NCBI RefSeq assembly: GCF_014042365.1
Contig: NZ_JACEZS010000030.1
Location: 1-63,886, forward strand
Direction: 5' to 3'
Source: Rugamonas fusca
GTDB lineage: Bacteria > Pseudomonadota > Gammaproteobacteria > Burkholderiales > Burkholderiaceae_D
Length of the DNA stretch: 63,886 nt
The notes under the pieces were generated by a model. That model was not told where the DNA came from, made no database searches, and saw only the letters and a program-made list of their open reading frames with translations. This document shows, piece after piece, positions 8,087 to 16,883 of this stretch. Position numbers and translations under genes: made by a program. Within the stretch, counting starts at the first letter, position 1, and each line of letters begins with the position of its first letter.

Positions 8087-9148
8087 CTAAATAGTTGAGC
8101 CAGGTGCTTCCTGTGTCGTCGTTTCGCGCGGCATCAATTCAGCGATCATGGTCGCCAGATGGGCCAGCACGTCATTTTTTGCAGCATCATACGCGCGTCG
8201 GATCGCCCATTCAAAGGAATACGCATCGGCGCCGCCATGGCTCTTGAACACCAGGCCACGCAAGCCGAGCAGGCTGGCGCCGTTGTAGCGCGAAGGATTG
8301 ACGCGGTTGCGCACGGCTTTCAGCGCGCCCATGCCCAGCAGCGCGCCCAGCATGCTGAGCCAGTTGCGCTTGAATTCGGCACGCAGGGTGTCGGCGAACA
8401 GGCGGGCCACGCCTTCGATCGCCTTGAGCGTGACGTTGCCCACGAAACCGTCGCACACGACGATGTCGGTGGTGCCCTTGAAGATGTCGTTGCCTTCCAC
8501 GTTGCCGTAGAAGTTGAGCGCGCCGCGCTCATGGTCAGCCTGCAGCAGCTTGCTGGTGGCCTTGACCACTTCATTGCCCTTGATGTCTTCGGTGCCCACG
8601 TTCAGCAGGCCGATCGTGGGACGCGCGATGTGCTCCATCGCGGCCACCAGCACGGAACCCATGATGGCGAACTGATGCAGGTGGTGCGGTTCGCAATCGA
8701 CGTTGGCGCCCAGGTCCAGCATGTAGGTGGGACCGTTCTTCTGGTTCGGCATGACGCTGCAGATGGCGGGACGGTCGACGCCGGCCATGGTCTTGAGCAC
8801 ATAGCGCGACACGGCCATCAGCGCGCCCGTGTTACCGGCCGACACGCAAGCCTGCGCGCGGCTTTCCTTGACTTGCTCGATCGCCACGCGCATCGACGAA
8901 TCCTTCTTGCGGCGCAGCGCCACTTCCAGCGGATCGTCCATCGTCACCTGTTCGGAGGCGTGCAGCACGGACAGGCGCGGGTGCGCGTCCGCATGGTGTT
9001 TTTTCAGCTCGGCGCGGATCACATCCTCCAGTCCAACAAGGATCAGTTCAGCGTCCGGCTCAGAATTTACGAAGGAAATAGCTGCGGGAATGGTGACCGA
9101 GGGGCCATGGTCTCCGCCCATACAGTCGATAGAAATTTTGATTGTCAT
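8087..9148 (-). CDS. plsX: Phosphate acyltransferase PlsX
   Basis: 353 residues. Makes acyl-phosphate from acyl-ACP for membrane phospholipid synthesis. The N-terminus has the signature IDCMGGDHGPSVTIPAA and the centre NVGTEDIKGNEV, typical of PlsX. It is flanked by rpmF and fabH in the classical order, linking ribosome and lipid supply. Confidence 0.95.
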   Translation of the reverse strand: MTIKISIDCMGGDHGPSVTIPAAISFVNSEPDAELILVGLEDVIRAELKKHHADAHPRLSVLHASEQVTMDDPLEVALRRKKDSSMRVAIEQVKESRAQACVSAGNTGALMAVSRYVLKTMAGVDRPAICSVMPNQKNGPTYMLDLGANVDCEPHHLHQFAIMGSVLVAAMEHIARPTIGLLNVGTEDIKGNEVVKATSKLLQADHERGALNFYGNVEGNDIFKGTTDIVVCDGFVGNVTLKAIEGVARLFADTLRAEFKRNWLSMLGALLGMGALKAVRNRVNPSRYNGASLLGLRGLVFKSHGGADAYSFEWAIRRAYDAAKNDVLAHLATMIAELMPRETTTQEAPGSTI

Positions 9149-9342
9149 TGTTTTGATTCAGTACCACGCTCTGCCCTTCTGGGGCCAGTCGCGGCAAGAT
9201 GCGGACCTCGGTGACGCTGGGTCAACGCGATTCAAAATGACGGTGTGCAAACAGGATTGCAGCCGATGAAAAAAGAAAAAGCGGCGCCACGCAGGTTATG
9301 CACCACGTCGCACCGCTTATCTTAGCCCACTAAAAACGTCGA

Positions 9343-9525
9343 TTACTCGTCGTTTTTGGTTTTCAGGACTTTACGACCACGATAGAAGCCGTTAGGGCTG
9401 ATGTGGTGACGCAGGTGGGTTTCACCGGTGGTAGGCTCGATTGCCAGTTGCGGAGCAACCAGGAAATCGTGCGAACGGTGCATACCGCGCTTCGAAGGGG
9501 ACTTCTTGTTCTGTTGAACGGCCAT
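9343..9525 (-). CDS. rpmF: 50S ribosomal protein L32
   Basis: 60 residues starting MAVQQNKKSPSKRGMHRSHD, the hallmark L32 N-terminus, with a basic C-terminus (YRGRKVLKTKNDE). No zinc-binding Cys pair is present, so this is the zinc-free L32 form. It is located between yceD and plsX. Confidence 0.97.
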   Translation of the reverse strand: MAVQQNKKSPSKRGMHRSHDFLVAPQLAIEPTTGETHLRHHISPNGFYRGRKVLKTKNDE

Positions 9526-9714
9526 GATGACTCCTAATACATAAGTTCTTAAATTTTAACACATTCGACTGGCAAATTCATGCGAATCGAGTATCCCAGC
9601 GGCAAAACTGGTCATACTTGCCTTGCCGACATCGTTAAATTGCTTTTACTACGCTTCACTGCACAATGCCATACTCGATTACTACACGCGTTTGACACGT
9701 CTGTTACCTACTGC

Positions 9715-10212
9715 TTATTCGGATTTGAGGCCCTTGAGGGCGTCGAATGGCGATGGCTTCGCGCTCTGTGCCGCCTTCACCAGCGCGACGTCCGGGCAGA
9801 CGTCGTGCTTGGGCGTATGCGGCAAGGCCAGCAGGGCCTCGTCTTCGACCAGGTCGGCCACGCTCATGCTGCGCGTGCCGACGATCACATCGATGGTTTC
9901 ATCATCGATCATCTCTTCGATCTCGTCGGCGTGCGCGTCGTCTTTACCGAGCATCAGCAACGTCGAAGAGTCGATCTTGTATGCATAGGGGGTCAGGCAA
10001 CGCTGGCATACCAGCTGCACCGTGCCGCTCACCGACAGACGGATCTGCGGAAAACCCTGCTTGCTGGTGCTGCCTTCGAGCTTCCAGCTGATCGTGCCGG
10101 ACTGGTCCGCGCAATCTTTCGTCAAGCGGGTCATTTCGGCGACAGGCGTGACACCCTCGCTGATCCCGTTCGTGCGACAAAATTCAAATGCGTCGATCAC
10201 AACAGCGCTCAT
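9715..10212 (-). CDS. yceD: YceD/DUF177 family protein (23S rRNA accumulation factor)
   Basis: 165 residues. The conserved DUF177 core CQRCLTPYAYKID is present, with acidic segments after it. Members are linked to 23S rRNA accumulation and are co-transcribed with rpmF, as here. It is the first gene of the yceD-rpmF-plsX-fab cluster, 27 bases behind a near-consensus promoter. Confidence 0.9.
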   Translation of the reverse strand: MSAVVIDAFEFCRTNGISEGVTPVAEMTRLTKDCADQSGTISWKLEGSTSKQGFPQIRLSVSGTVQLVCQRCLTPYAYKIDSSTLLMLGKDDAHADEIEEMIDDETIDVIVGTRSMSVADLVEDEALLALPHTPKHDVCPDVALVKAAQSAKPSPFDALKGLKSE

Positions 10213-10238
10213 GGACTAGCTTCCCCGGAAAACCTGCG

Positions 10239-10268
10239 ATAATAACAGGGTTTTCGCCAGCGAGTCAA
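10239..10268 (-). promoter_or_regulatory. Promoter of the yceD-rpmF-plsX-fab cluster
   Basis: Minus strand TTGACT (10263-10268), 18-base spacer, TATTAT (10239-10244). A good sigma70 match 27 bases upstream of the yceD start; probably the main promoter for the leftward cluster. Confidence 0.65.
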
Positions 10269-10367
10269 AGTCCGGCGCAATTTTGCGCCCTTTTTTCGCT
10301 TTTTCGTCCGGCGACAGAGCATATAACATTTCTCCCCATCAAGCCAGCACTGCGGCCAACAAATTGC

Positions 10368-10988
10368 ATGAAGCCTCTCGATACCCTGCCCGTCCGTCTC
10401 GTATTAGCCTCCAGCTCCGCCTACCGTAAAGAATTGCTGTCGCGCCTGCGCCTGCCGTTCGAGGTGGCCGTGCCCGACATCGATGAAAGCCCCCTGCCCG
10501 GCGAATCGCCGAGCGCCACGGCCCTGCGGCTGGCGCGCGAGAAGGCGGCCGCCGTGGCCGCCCGCCTGCCCGGCAGCATCGTGATCGGCTCGGACCAGGT
10601 GGCCACGCTGGACGACCAGCAGATCGGCAAGCCGGGGGACCACGCCAACGCGCTGCGCCAGTTGCAGCAGATGCGGGGCCGGCGCGTCGTGTTCCACACG
10701 GCCCTGTGCGTGTGGGACGGCCGCGCCACTGATCCGGCCAGCGCCGCCCAGGTGCAGGATATCCAGACCGTCGTCACCTTCCGCGACTTGCCCGACGCGG
10801 AACTGGACGCCTACCTGCGCATCGAACAACCGTACGATTGCGCCGGCAGCGCCAAGAATGAAGGGCTGGGCATCGCCATCCTGGAGCGCATCGACAACAG
10901 CGACCCGACCGCACTGACGGGCTTGCCTCTGATCGCGCTCACTGGCATGCTGCGCCAGATTGGCGTCCCCTTCTTCGGCCTCGCCTGA
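10368..10988 (+). CDS. maf: Maf/YceF-type nucleotide pyrophosphatase
   Basis: 206 residues from the ATG at 10368 (reading MKPLDTLPVRLVLASSSAYR). It has the Maf signature LASSSAYRKELLSRL and the loop GSDQVATLD, with the YceF-type E..YDCAGSAKNEGLG segment. The family hydrolyses non-canonical or methylated nucleoside triphosphates (YceF acts on m7GTP). Divergent from yceD, the classical arrangement, and 36 bases before the next methyltransferase gene. Confidence 0.88.
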   Translation: MKPLDTLPVRLVLASSSAYRKELLSRLRLPFEVAVPDIDESPLPGESPSATALRLAREKAAAVAARLPGSIVIGSDQVATLDDQQIGKPGDHANALRQLQQMRGRRVVFHTALCVWDGRATDPASAAQVQDIQTVVTFRDLPDAELDAYLRIEQPYDCAGSAKNEGLGIAILERIDNSDPTALTGLPLIALTGMLRQIGVPFFGLA

Positions 10989-11024
10989 CCCCATCCGTAC
11001 CACTAACAAGAAAAGCAAGCATCC

Positions 11025-11762
11025 ATGCCAGGCACTCTCTACCTGATTCCCAACACCCTGGGCGCCACTGAAGCGCTGTCCCACGTCATTCCCGAACACG
11101 TGCAAGCCACCACGGCCAGCCTCGACTATTTCGTGGCCGAGAACGCCAAGACGGCGCGCGCCTTCCTCAAGCTGGTGGGCGCCAACCATCCGCTGCGCAA
11201 GACGCTGCAGGAAATCCAGATCGCCGAACTGAACGTGAACACCCCGGCCGCTGCGCTGGCCGGCCTGCTGGCGCCGCTGCTGGCCGGGCGCGACGCGGGA
11301 CTGGTGTCGGAAGCGGGGGTACCGGCCGTGGCCGATCCCGGTGCCGACCTGGTGCGCCTGGCGCACCAGCACGGCATTCCCGTGCGGCCGCTGGTGGGTC
11401 CCTCGTCGCTGTTGCTGGCCGTGATGGCCAGCGGCCTGAACGGCCAGAGTTTCGCCTTCAATGGCTACCTGCCCACGGACGCGGCCCAGCGCGCCAAGCG
11501 CATCCAGGAACTGGAAAAGCGCTCGCGCGCGGAAAGACAGACTCAGTTGTTCATCGAAACGCCGTACCGCAACGCCGCCATGCTGGAAGCGCTGGTGACC
11601 GCCTGCCAGCCCGGCACATTGCTCTGCGTGGCGACCGACCTCAGCCTGCCGACGGAAACCATCCGCACCATGACCGGCGCCAAGTGGAAGAGCCAGCTCG
11701 CGGAGGGCAAGGGGCCGGACTTCCACAAGAAACCGACGGTGTTCCTGTTGCTGGGACAGTGA
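11025..11762 (+). CDS. RsmI-like SAM-dependent methyltransferase (tetrapyrrole-methylase fold)
   Basis: 245 residues. YLIPNTLG opening, then SEAGVPAVADPGADLV and VGPSSLLLAVMASG, which are the SAM-binding motifs of the RsmI (16S rRNA C1402 ribose) branch of the tetrapyrrole methylase fold. Shorter than RsmI (about 280-290) and without its C-terminal helical extension, so it belongs to the RsmI-like paralogue group often found beside maf. Exact substrate unknown. Confidence 0.75.
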   Translation: MPGTLYLIPNTLGATEALSHVIPEHVQATTASLDYFVAENAKTARAFLKLVGANHPLRKTLQEIQIAELNVNTPAAALAGLLAPLLAGRDAGLVSEAGVPAVADPGADLVRLAHQHGIPVRPLVGPSSLLLAVMASGLNGQSFAFNGYLPTDAAQRAKRIQELEKRSRAERQTQLFIETPYRNAAMLEALVTACQPGTLLCVATDLSLPTETIRTMTGAKWKSQLAEGKGPDFHKKPTVFLLLGQ

Positions 11763-11794
11763 ACGACCTTGGGCCGGCGTTGCGAACCAGCCAA

Positions 11795-14308
11795 TCAACA
11801 ACGCGCTTCAGCGCTTGTCAGCAAGGAAAACAATCGCGCCGTATCAATCAGCTGGATCAGGCGCTCCCCCTGCTCCGCCTTGATCACCTGCCTGACGAGC
11901 GCGCCGCCATCCCCGCCGGCCAAGGGCACCGCGATCAAGTCGTCCGGATGGAATTTCGCCACGCCGTGCAGCTCACTGACCAGCAACCCAACCGTGCGCG
12001 CGCCGTGTCGCACCACGACGATCTGGGAACGGCCATCTGGCGAGGTCCGCTGCCCCGATACCAGCAGCCCCAGATCGTAGACCCAGACAAAGTCCGCCGC
12101 ATCCGCTTCGCCGTCCCCCAGGGCAACAAGGCCCAGGCAAGCGGTGCCGCCGGCCATGGAGACCGAGGTCAACCTGGCTGCCGCGCGAGCCTCTTGCACT
12201 GCCGCGGCCGACAGCGCGAACAAGGTGCCGCCGACGAAGAAGGTGGCAAACTCAGCCCCCTGTCCTCCGCCCACGGGCGCCTTGCGCGCGGGCGCGGCGG
12301 CGAGCCGCGACTGCAAGTCGTCCCTGACGGGACCAAACGATTCCACCACCACGGCCAACACGTCGGCCGGATAGCCGTCCGACACCTTGAACTCGCGATA
12401 GCCGTGTGAGACCGTGCAACCCATCAGCGCGTAATGGCCATCGTGCGTCAGCAAGCATGAGCCGCTGCGGCCGTTTTCCATCGCCGACAAATGCGGCGCG
12501 ATCTCGAACCGCCCCCCCACCGGCCGGGCCGGGTCGGTGCTGGCGATGATGGCGCCCGAGCGGTCCAGGAAGTAGCCCTGCAGGCCCGCCTGGCCGCCCA
12601 AGGTACCGCGCAGCATGGCGTCAAACTCGGTGGCCGCATCGAACACGATCGCAATGCCACCAATCACCGTCCGGGCATCGGCGGGCGCGCGCAGCGCGGC
12701 ATGGTAGACATACGTTGGCTTGCCGTCGTACAGGTCCGAGGCGACAAATGGCGTCACGTGGTAGTCCTGCTCCGTGCGCAGTCGCTTGACCGCCGCCAGC
12801 GATTCGGCATCGATCATCGCCGCGCCGCAGGGGCCGGAACGGGCGATAATGCGCCCCTCAAGGTCGTACACCAGCAGCGATGAATAGACGGTGTACAGGC
12901 CATGGATGTATTCGAGGAGTCGTTCCATGCGCGCGCCGCGGTCCGGCAGCGCGCCCGCCAACAACGCCGCCAGTTCCGGCGACAATGCCCACCAGCGGCA
13001 ATCGTTGGCCCGTTCGTACAGGTTGCGGTCCAGCAGGTCGACCAGCAGGTGCGAGGCGAATTCCGCATCGCGCAGTCCCGACGCCAGCACCGTCTCGAAC
13101 AGCTCGCCGATCGAACGGGAAAACAAGGCATCGCTGAGCGCGCCCGTCTCGCTGATCTGCTCCAGCACGCTCTGCAGCCGGGCCAGGTCGCCCTCCTGGC
13201 CGGCGCTCATGACCTGGCCGTTCCATACCACCCGCCGTATCATGTCGGCCGCGCCGATGATCTCGTGCAGCGGCGGACAAAACGTGTGCGCGTGCGACAG
13301 CAATCCCTCAGCCCATTCCGGCGCCAGACCGGCCAGCACGTCGCTGTCCGCGCGGCCGAACGCCACGTCGACCGGAATCATCACCTGCCCCTGCCAGCCG
13401 CCGGGTCCCGGATAGCCCTGGTAGCCGACCGAGCCCGCGGTGCGCAGCAAGTAATCACGGCCCGCGTACTTCATCAGCACCGGCGTGGCGGACCGGTTGA
13501 CGGGCACCTGGACACCGAGCGGCACCCACAACGGATCGGCGCTGGCGATCACCCGGTCGTCGGCATCGAGCAGCAGCATGATGGAGCGCCCCGATTGGTC
13601 GCGATGGGTCCGGAAAATGCGCGCCATCTCCTCTTCGAAGCGGAAGCACAGGCACAACACGCCAATGACCGCACCAGTCTCAGGGTGATGCATGCGGCGC
13701 GAGTAAATCAAGGCGTCGCGTTGGCCGGGACGCAGGTCGCTGGCGCGGAAGGTCTCGAGGTAGCCGTCCGTCGCGAGGGTCGCGGCGATCAGCGGGTCGT
13801 CGCTGCGCGACACCGGCGCCGCCTCGTCGATCTGCGCCAGCACCGTGCCATCGGGCGCCAGCAACATCACTTCATCGTAGACGGAATACTTGCTGCGGTA
13901 GGAACGCAGACGTTGCCGGATCGCCGCCGCGTCGCCGCCCAGACCGGCCACGAACGAACACAGTTCCTGGTCGGTGGCCAGGAAGCCCACGTCGGCCGTG
14001 CGCTCGTACAGGTTGCGCACCACGATCTCGATGATGTAACGCGACTTGGTCGCCAGTTCGGCCAACACCGTGTTGGTCTTTTCACGTGCCAGGCTGGTGA
14101 CCAGGTCCTGCTCCAGCTGGCTGATGCCGGCGCGTGTGGCCGCCATGGTCGGCAAGATCATCCGCGCTTCGGCCGGGCAGTTCATTTTGGCGGACGCTTC
14201 GATCATGCGCCACATCAGGTTGAGCTCATGGAGCGAGCGTTCGCATTTGCCCACGTCTGGCATATAGGGCAGAAAACGGTCGAGCGGAAATACAGGATAC
14301 ATATCCAT
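11795..14308 (-). CDS. Soluble double-sensor protein with C-terminal CheW domain
   Basis: 837 residues from the ATG at 14308 (AGAGGA upstream; begins MDMYPVFPLDRF). Two related halves carry RNLYERTADVGF (98-109) then KYSVYDEVMLLAPDG (140-154), and RNLYERANDCRWW (428-440) then LYTVYSSLLVYDLEG (471-485), reminiscent of Cache/PAS-like ligand sensors. Residues ~685-830 form a CheW-like domain, which couples to CheA. No transmembrane segment or signal peptide is evident, so the sensors should be cytoplasmic. It starts 12 bases behind the GGDEF-EAL gene and is probably co-transcribed with it. The role is inferred: linking an intracellular cue to the chemotaxis array and c-di-GMP. Confidence 0.7.
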   Translation of the reverse strand: MDMYPVFPLDRFLPYMPDVGKCERSLHELNLMWRMIEASAKMNCPAEARMILPTMAATRAGISQLEQDLVTSLAREKTNTVLAELATKSRYIIEIVVRNLYERTADVGFLATDQELCSFVAGLGGDAAAIRQRLRSYRSKYSVYDEVMLLAPDGTVLAQIDEAAPVSRSDDPLIAATLATDGYLETFRASDLRPGQRDALIYSRRMHHPETGAVIGVLCLCFRFEEEMARIFRTHRDQSGRSIMLLLDADDRVIASADPLWVPLGVQVPVNRSATPVLMKYAGRDYLLRTAGSVGYQGYPGPGGWQGQVMIPVDVAFGRADSDVLAGLAPEWAEGLLSHAHTFCPPLHEIIGAADMIRRVVWNGQVMSAGQEGDLARLQSVLEQISETGALSDALFSRSIGELFETVLASGLRDAEFASHLLVDLLDRNLYERANDCRWWALSPELAALLAGALPDRGARMERLLEYIHGLYTVYSSLLVYDLEGRIIARSGPCGAAMIDAESLAAVKRLRTEQDYHVTPFVASDLYDGKPTYVYHAALRAPADARTVIGGIAIVFDAATEFDAMLRGTLGGQAGLQGYFLDRSGAIIASTDPARPVGGRFEIAPHLSAMENGRSGSCLLTHDGHYALMGCTVSHGYREFKVSDGYPADVLAVVVESFGPVRDDLQSRLAAAPARKAPVGGGQGAEFATFFVGGTLFALSAAAVQEARAAARLTSVSMAGGTACLGLVALGDGEADAADFVWVYDLGLLVSGQRTSPDGRSQIVVVRHGARTVGLLVSELHGVAKFHPDDLIAVPLAGGDGGALVRQVIKAEQGERLIQLIDTARLFSLLTSAEARC

Positions 14309-14319
14309 CTGCGTGTCCT

Positions 14320-16554
14320 CTAGTGAAATGCGGGAATCGGAACAGGCGCCGGCAACCTGGCCGGGTCGCCATGTGCGGCCATCAGGTCGGCCAGTCGCAT
14401 GGGACGGCCCGGCAGGTAGCCCTGGACCAGGGTGCAGCCAAACTGGCGCAGAAAACCAAGATGCGCGTCCTGTTCCACACCCTCGGCGATGACGCGCAAA
14501 TTCATATTGCAACCGAGGTCGATAATGGAGCGCACAATCGCGCAGTCATTGCCATCATGGGGCACGCCCCGCAGGAACAGCCGGTCGATCTTCAACGAAG
14601 CGATGGGCAAGGCCTTCAGGCGCGACAGGGACGAATAACCAGTCCCAAAATCGTCCAGGCTGATGTCAAATCCGAGCCGCGCCAGCTCGCGCATGACGGG
14701 CAGCGCCTTGTCGATGCGCTGCATGATGACGCTCTCGGTCAGCTCCAGGCAGATTTGCCGGGGATCGACGCCAGCGGCGGCGGTGATGGCGACCAGTTGC
14801 GCCGGCAGCTCGCTGTCGAGGAATTCGGGCGCGGCCATGTTGATGTGAACCTGCAGCGCCGGCATGCCTGCCGCGCGCAGCGCCGACAGGTCGCGGCACG
14901 CGCGGGCGATGACCCAGCGCCCGATCAGGATGATCAGCCGGCTCTGCTCGGCCATCGGGATGAACTGGTCGGGGGGAACTATGCTGCCATCGGCCCTGCG
15001 CCACCGGATCAGCGCTTCCAGTGCCACCATGCGCGTGCTCTGGGTGTCGCAGATGGGCTGGTACTCCAGGAAGAACTCATCGCGCTGCAACGCCTCGCGC
15101 AGCGCCGAATGCATCAGCAACTGGGCCGTGGTGCGCCGCTGGCTATCGTGGCCGGGACTGAAATAGCTGACCAGGTCGCGGCCGTTGCCCTTGCTGACAT
15201 ACATCGCGGCATCGGCTGCATGCAGCAGCTGCGCCGTATTGTCGCCATGCTGCGGGAATTGGCTGATGCCGACACTGGCCGATACCGACAGTGCATGGCC
15301 CTGGTAGTGGAAGCGGGTCCGCGCCGCCGCCAGCACCTCGCCGGCCAGGGCATCGAGTCCCGCCTGGCTCAGTCCGGCGGGCGCCAGCAGCGCGAATTCA
15401 TCGCCGCCCAACCGCGCCACCACGGCGCCGCCCACAGCCAGCGCCTGCAAGCGCGCCGCGAACTGGCACAGCACGGCATTGCCGGCCGCATGCCCAAGGC
15501 AGTCGTTGATCGGTTTGAACTGGTCGAGATCGATGTACAACAGGCCGAACTCCCGCCCCCTGGCGCAGGCGGCATCGAGCAGCGTATGAAAATGCGCGCG
15601 GTTGACCAGTCCGGTCATGTCATCCGTTTGCGCCAGCACCCGGACCCGCTCCTGCTGCACCAGGCGCTGCGCCGTTTGCGCGATCAAGGCGCTGATCGAT
15701 TCGGCCAGGCCGGGCAACTGGGCATCACGCTGGCGCGGCGCGGCACTGAAGAATTCCAGCACGCCGGCACGGTGCAGTTCACCGTCGGCGGCCACATACG
15801 TTACGGGAAAAAAGAAGCCTGAGCGCAAACCGCAGCGGCGCGCGGCGCGCACCCGCACCATATCGGCATGGGTGGCCGAGGTCTCGATCCATTGCGAGCG
15901 CCCCGTGAGCCAGGTTTCCCCCACCGGCCCCTGGCCCGGCTTGACGGCGAGCCGCATCGCGCCGCCGCGAAATTGCGCGTAGTCGTGCTCCGGCTGATGC
16001 CAGACATGGCGGCAACGCAGCGTCTCGGCGCCGCCATCACCCTCCCTGGCCCAGAACGCGCCCCACTCCCATCCGAGTTCCTCGCACACCAGGTGCAATA
16101 TCTTGTCGACCGCATCGTCAAACGTATCCGTTCCGATCAGGTAGCGCGTCAACGCGAAATTGAAGCGCTCCCGGATCGCGGCGCGCTTGGCCTCGGTGAT
16201 ATCGGTCAGGATGCCGCTGGCGACCAGGCCATCCCCGGCCGCCAGCGACTGCAGGCGCAGCCACTGCATGCCATGCTCGCGCTCGACGGTCCGGAATTCG
16301 CACGTTACCGCGGCGCCGTCACGCATGATGGCCGACATCGCGGCTAACAATTCTTGCTTATCCTCCGCCAACACGCCGCTTAGCCAATGTTCGGCCAGCG
16401 GGCCGGCGTCGATGCCCAACAACTGCGAGGCAATGGGCGAGAATGACCAGTGCGCGGTGTCCCGGTCCAGGTTCCAGCGGCCCAGTCCGGCGATTTCATC
16501 CATCGGGTCCGCCTGGGGGCTGGCGGGGAGTAGCTGTTTGAGCTGAATATTCAA
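14320..16554 (-). CDS. PAS-GAF-GGDEF-EAL c-di-GMP enzyme
   Basis: 744 residues. PAS about 20-125, GAF about 145-300, GGDEF about 310-465 with intact GGDEF at 383-387, EAL about 480-735 with EAL at 513-515 and DDFGTGYSS at 634-642. Both enzymatic signatures look intact; no RxxD inhibitory site precedes GGDEF. It has no membrane segment. The start is TTG at 16554 with AGGA seven bases before it. It lies directly upstream of the CheW-containing sensor, suggesting a shared signal. Confidence 0.88.
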   Translation of the reverse strand: MNIQLKQLLPASPQADPMDEIAGLGRWNLDRDTAHWSFSPIASQLLGIDAGPLAEHWLSGVLAEDKQELLAAMSAIMRDGAAVTCEFRTVEREHGMQWLRLQSLAAGDGLVASGILTDITEAKRAAIRERFNFALTRYLIGTDTFDDAVDKILHLVCEELGWEWGAFWAREGDGGAETLRCRHVWHQPEHDYAQFRGGAMRLAVKPGQGPVGETWLTGRSQWIETSATHADMVRVRAARRCGLRSGFFFPVTYVAADGELHRAGVLEFFSAAPRQRDAQLPGLAESISALIAQTAQRLVQQERVRVLAQTDDMTGLVNRAHFHTLLDAACARGREFGLLYIDLDQFKPINDCLGHAAGNAVLCQFAARLQALAVGGAVVARLGGDEFALLAPAGLSQAGLDALAGEVLAAARTRFHYQGHALSVSASVGISQFPQHGDNTAQLLHAADAAMYVSKGNGRDLVSYFSPGHDSQRRTTAQLLMHSALREALQRDEFFLEYQPICDTQSTRMVALEALIRWRRADGSIVPPDQFIPMAEQSRLIILIGRWVIARACRDLSALRAAGMPALQVHINMAAPEFLDSELPAQLVAITAAAGVDPRQICLELTESVIMQRIDKALPVMRELARLGFDISLDDFGTGYSSLSRLKALPIASLKIDRLFLRGVPHDGNDCAIVRSIIDLGCNMNLRVIAEGVEQDAHLGFLRQFGCTLVQGYLPGRPMRLADLMAAHGDPARLPAPVPIPAFH

Positions 16555-16883
16555 AGCGGAGTCCTGTTCGATAGCATGTCTTCCTCGAATGACGACTGAG
16601 CCAGGACATGCGAACGTGCTCGATCGACGATCAAATGCACCGAAGTGTGCAGCTTATGCACCACAGACATGCATGTTGATACTTAGGAGATGCTCTGCTG
16701 GTCGAATCAGTCCCCGATGCTGATGGCATGGGGCCGGTATTGTGTGCGGAAACAGCTTTTGGCAAAGGGAGATAAGCAGCTTTCATGCCAAGCTGCAAGA
16801 AAAATAACTGGAGTGACAACTCTAAAGCCGCATCCGCCGGACGTGGCTGCGGCGCCGCGTGCTTTCACCGGGCCTGGCGTGGC
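16555..16883. other. 329-base intergenic spacer
   Basis: Lies between the EAL-HDOD and GGDEF-EAL genes, both leftward. Near its right end the minus strand can form GCCGCA/TGCGGC followed by TTTAG, a weak terminator candidate for the EAL-HDOD gene. A 62-codon frame inside it has no ribosome site or recognisable sequence. I see no convincing gene. Confidence 0.5.

Noticed and set aside
16631..16819. 62-codon leftward frame
   Set aside because: No ribosome site, no recognisable sequence, lies in a spacer.
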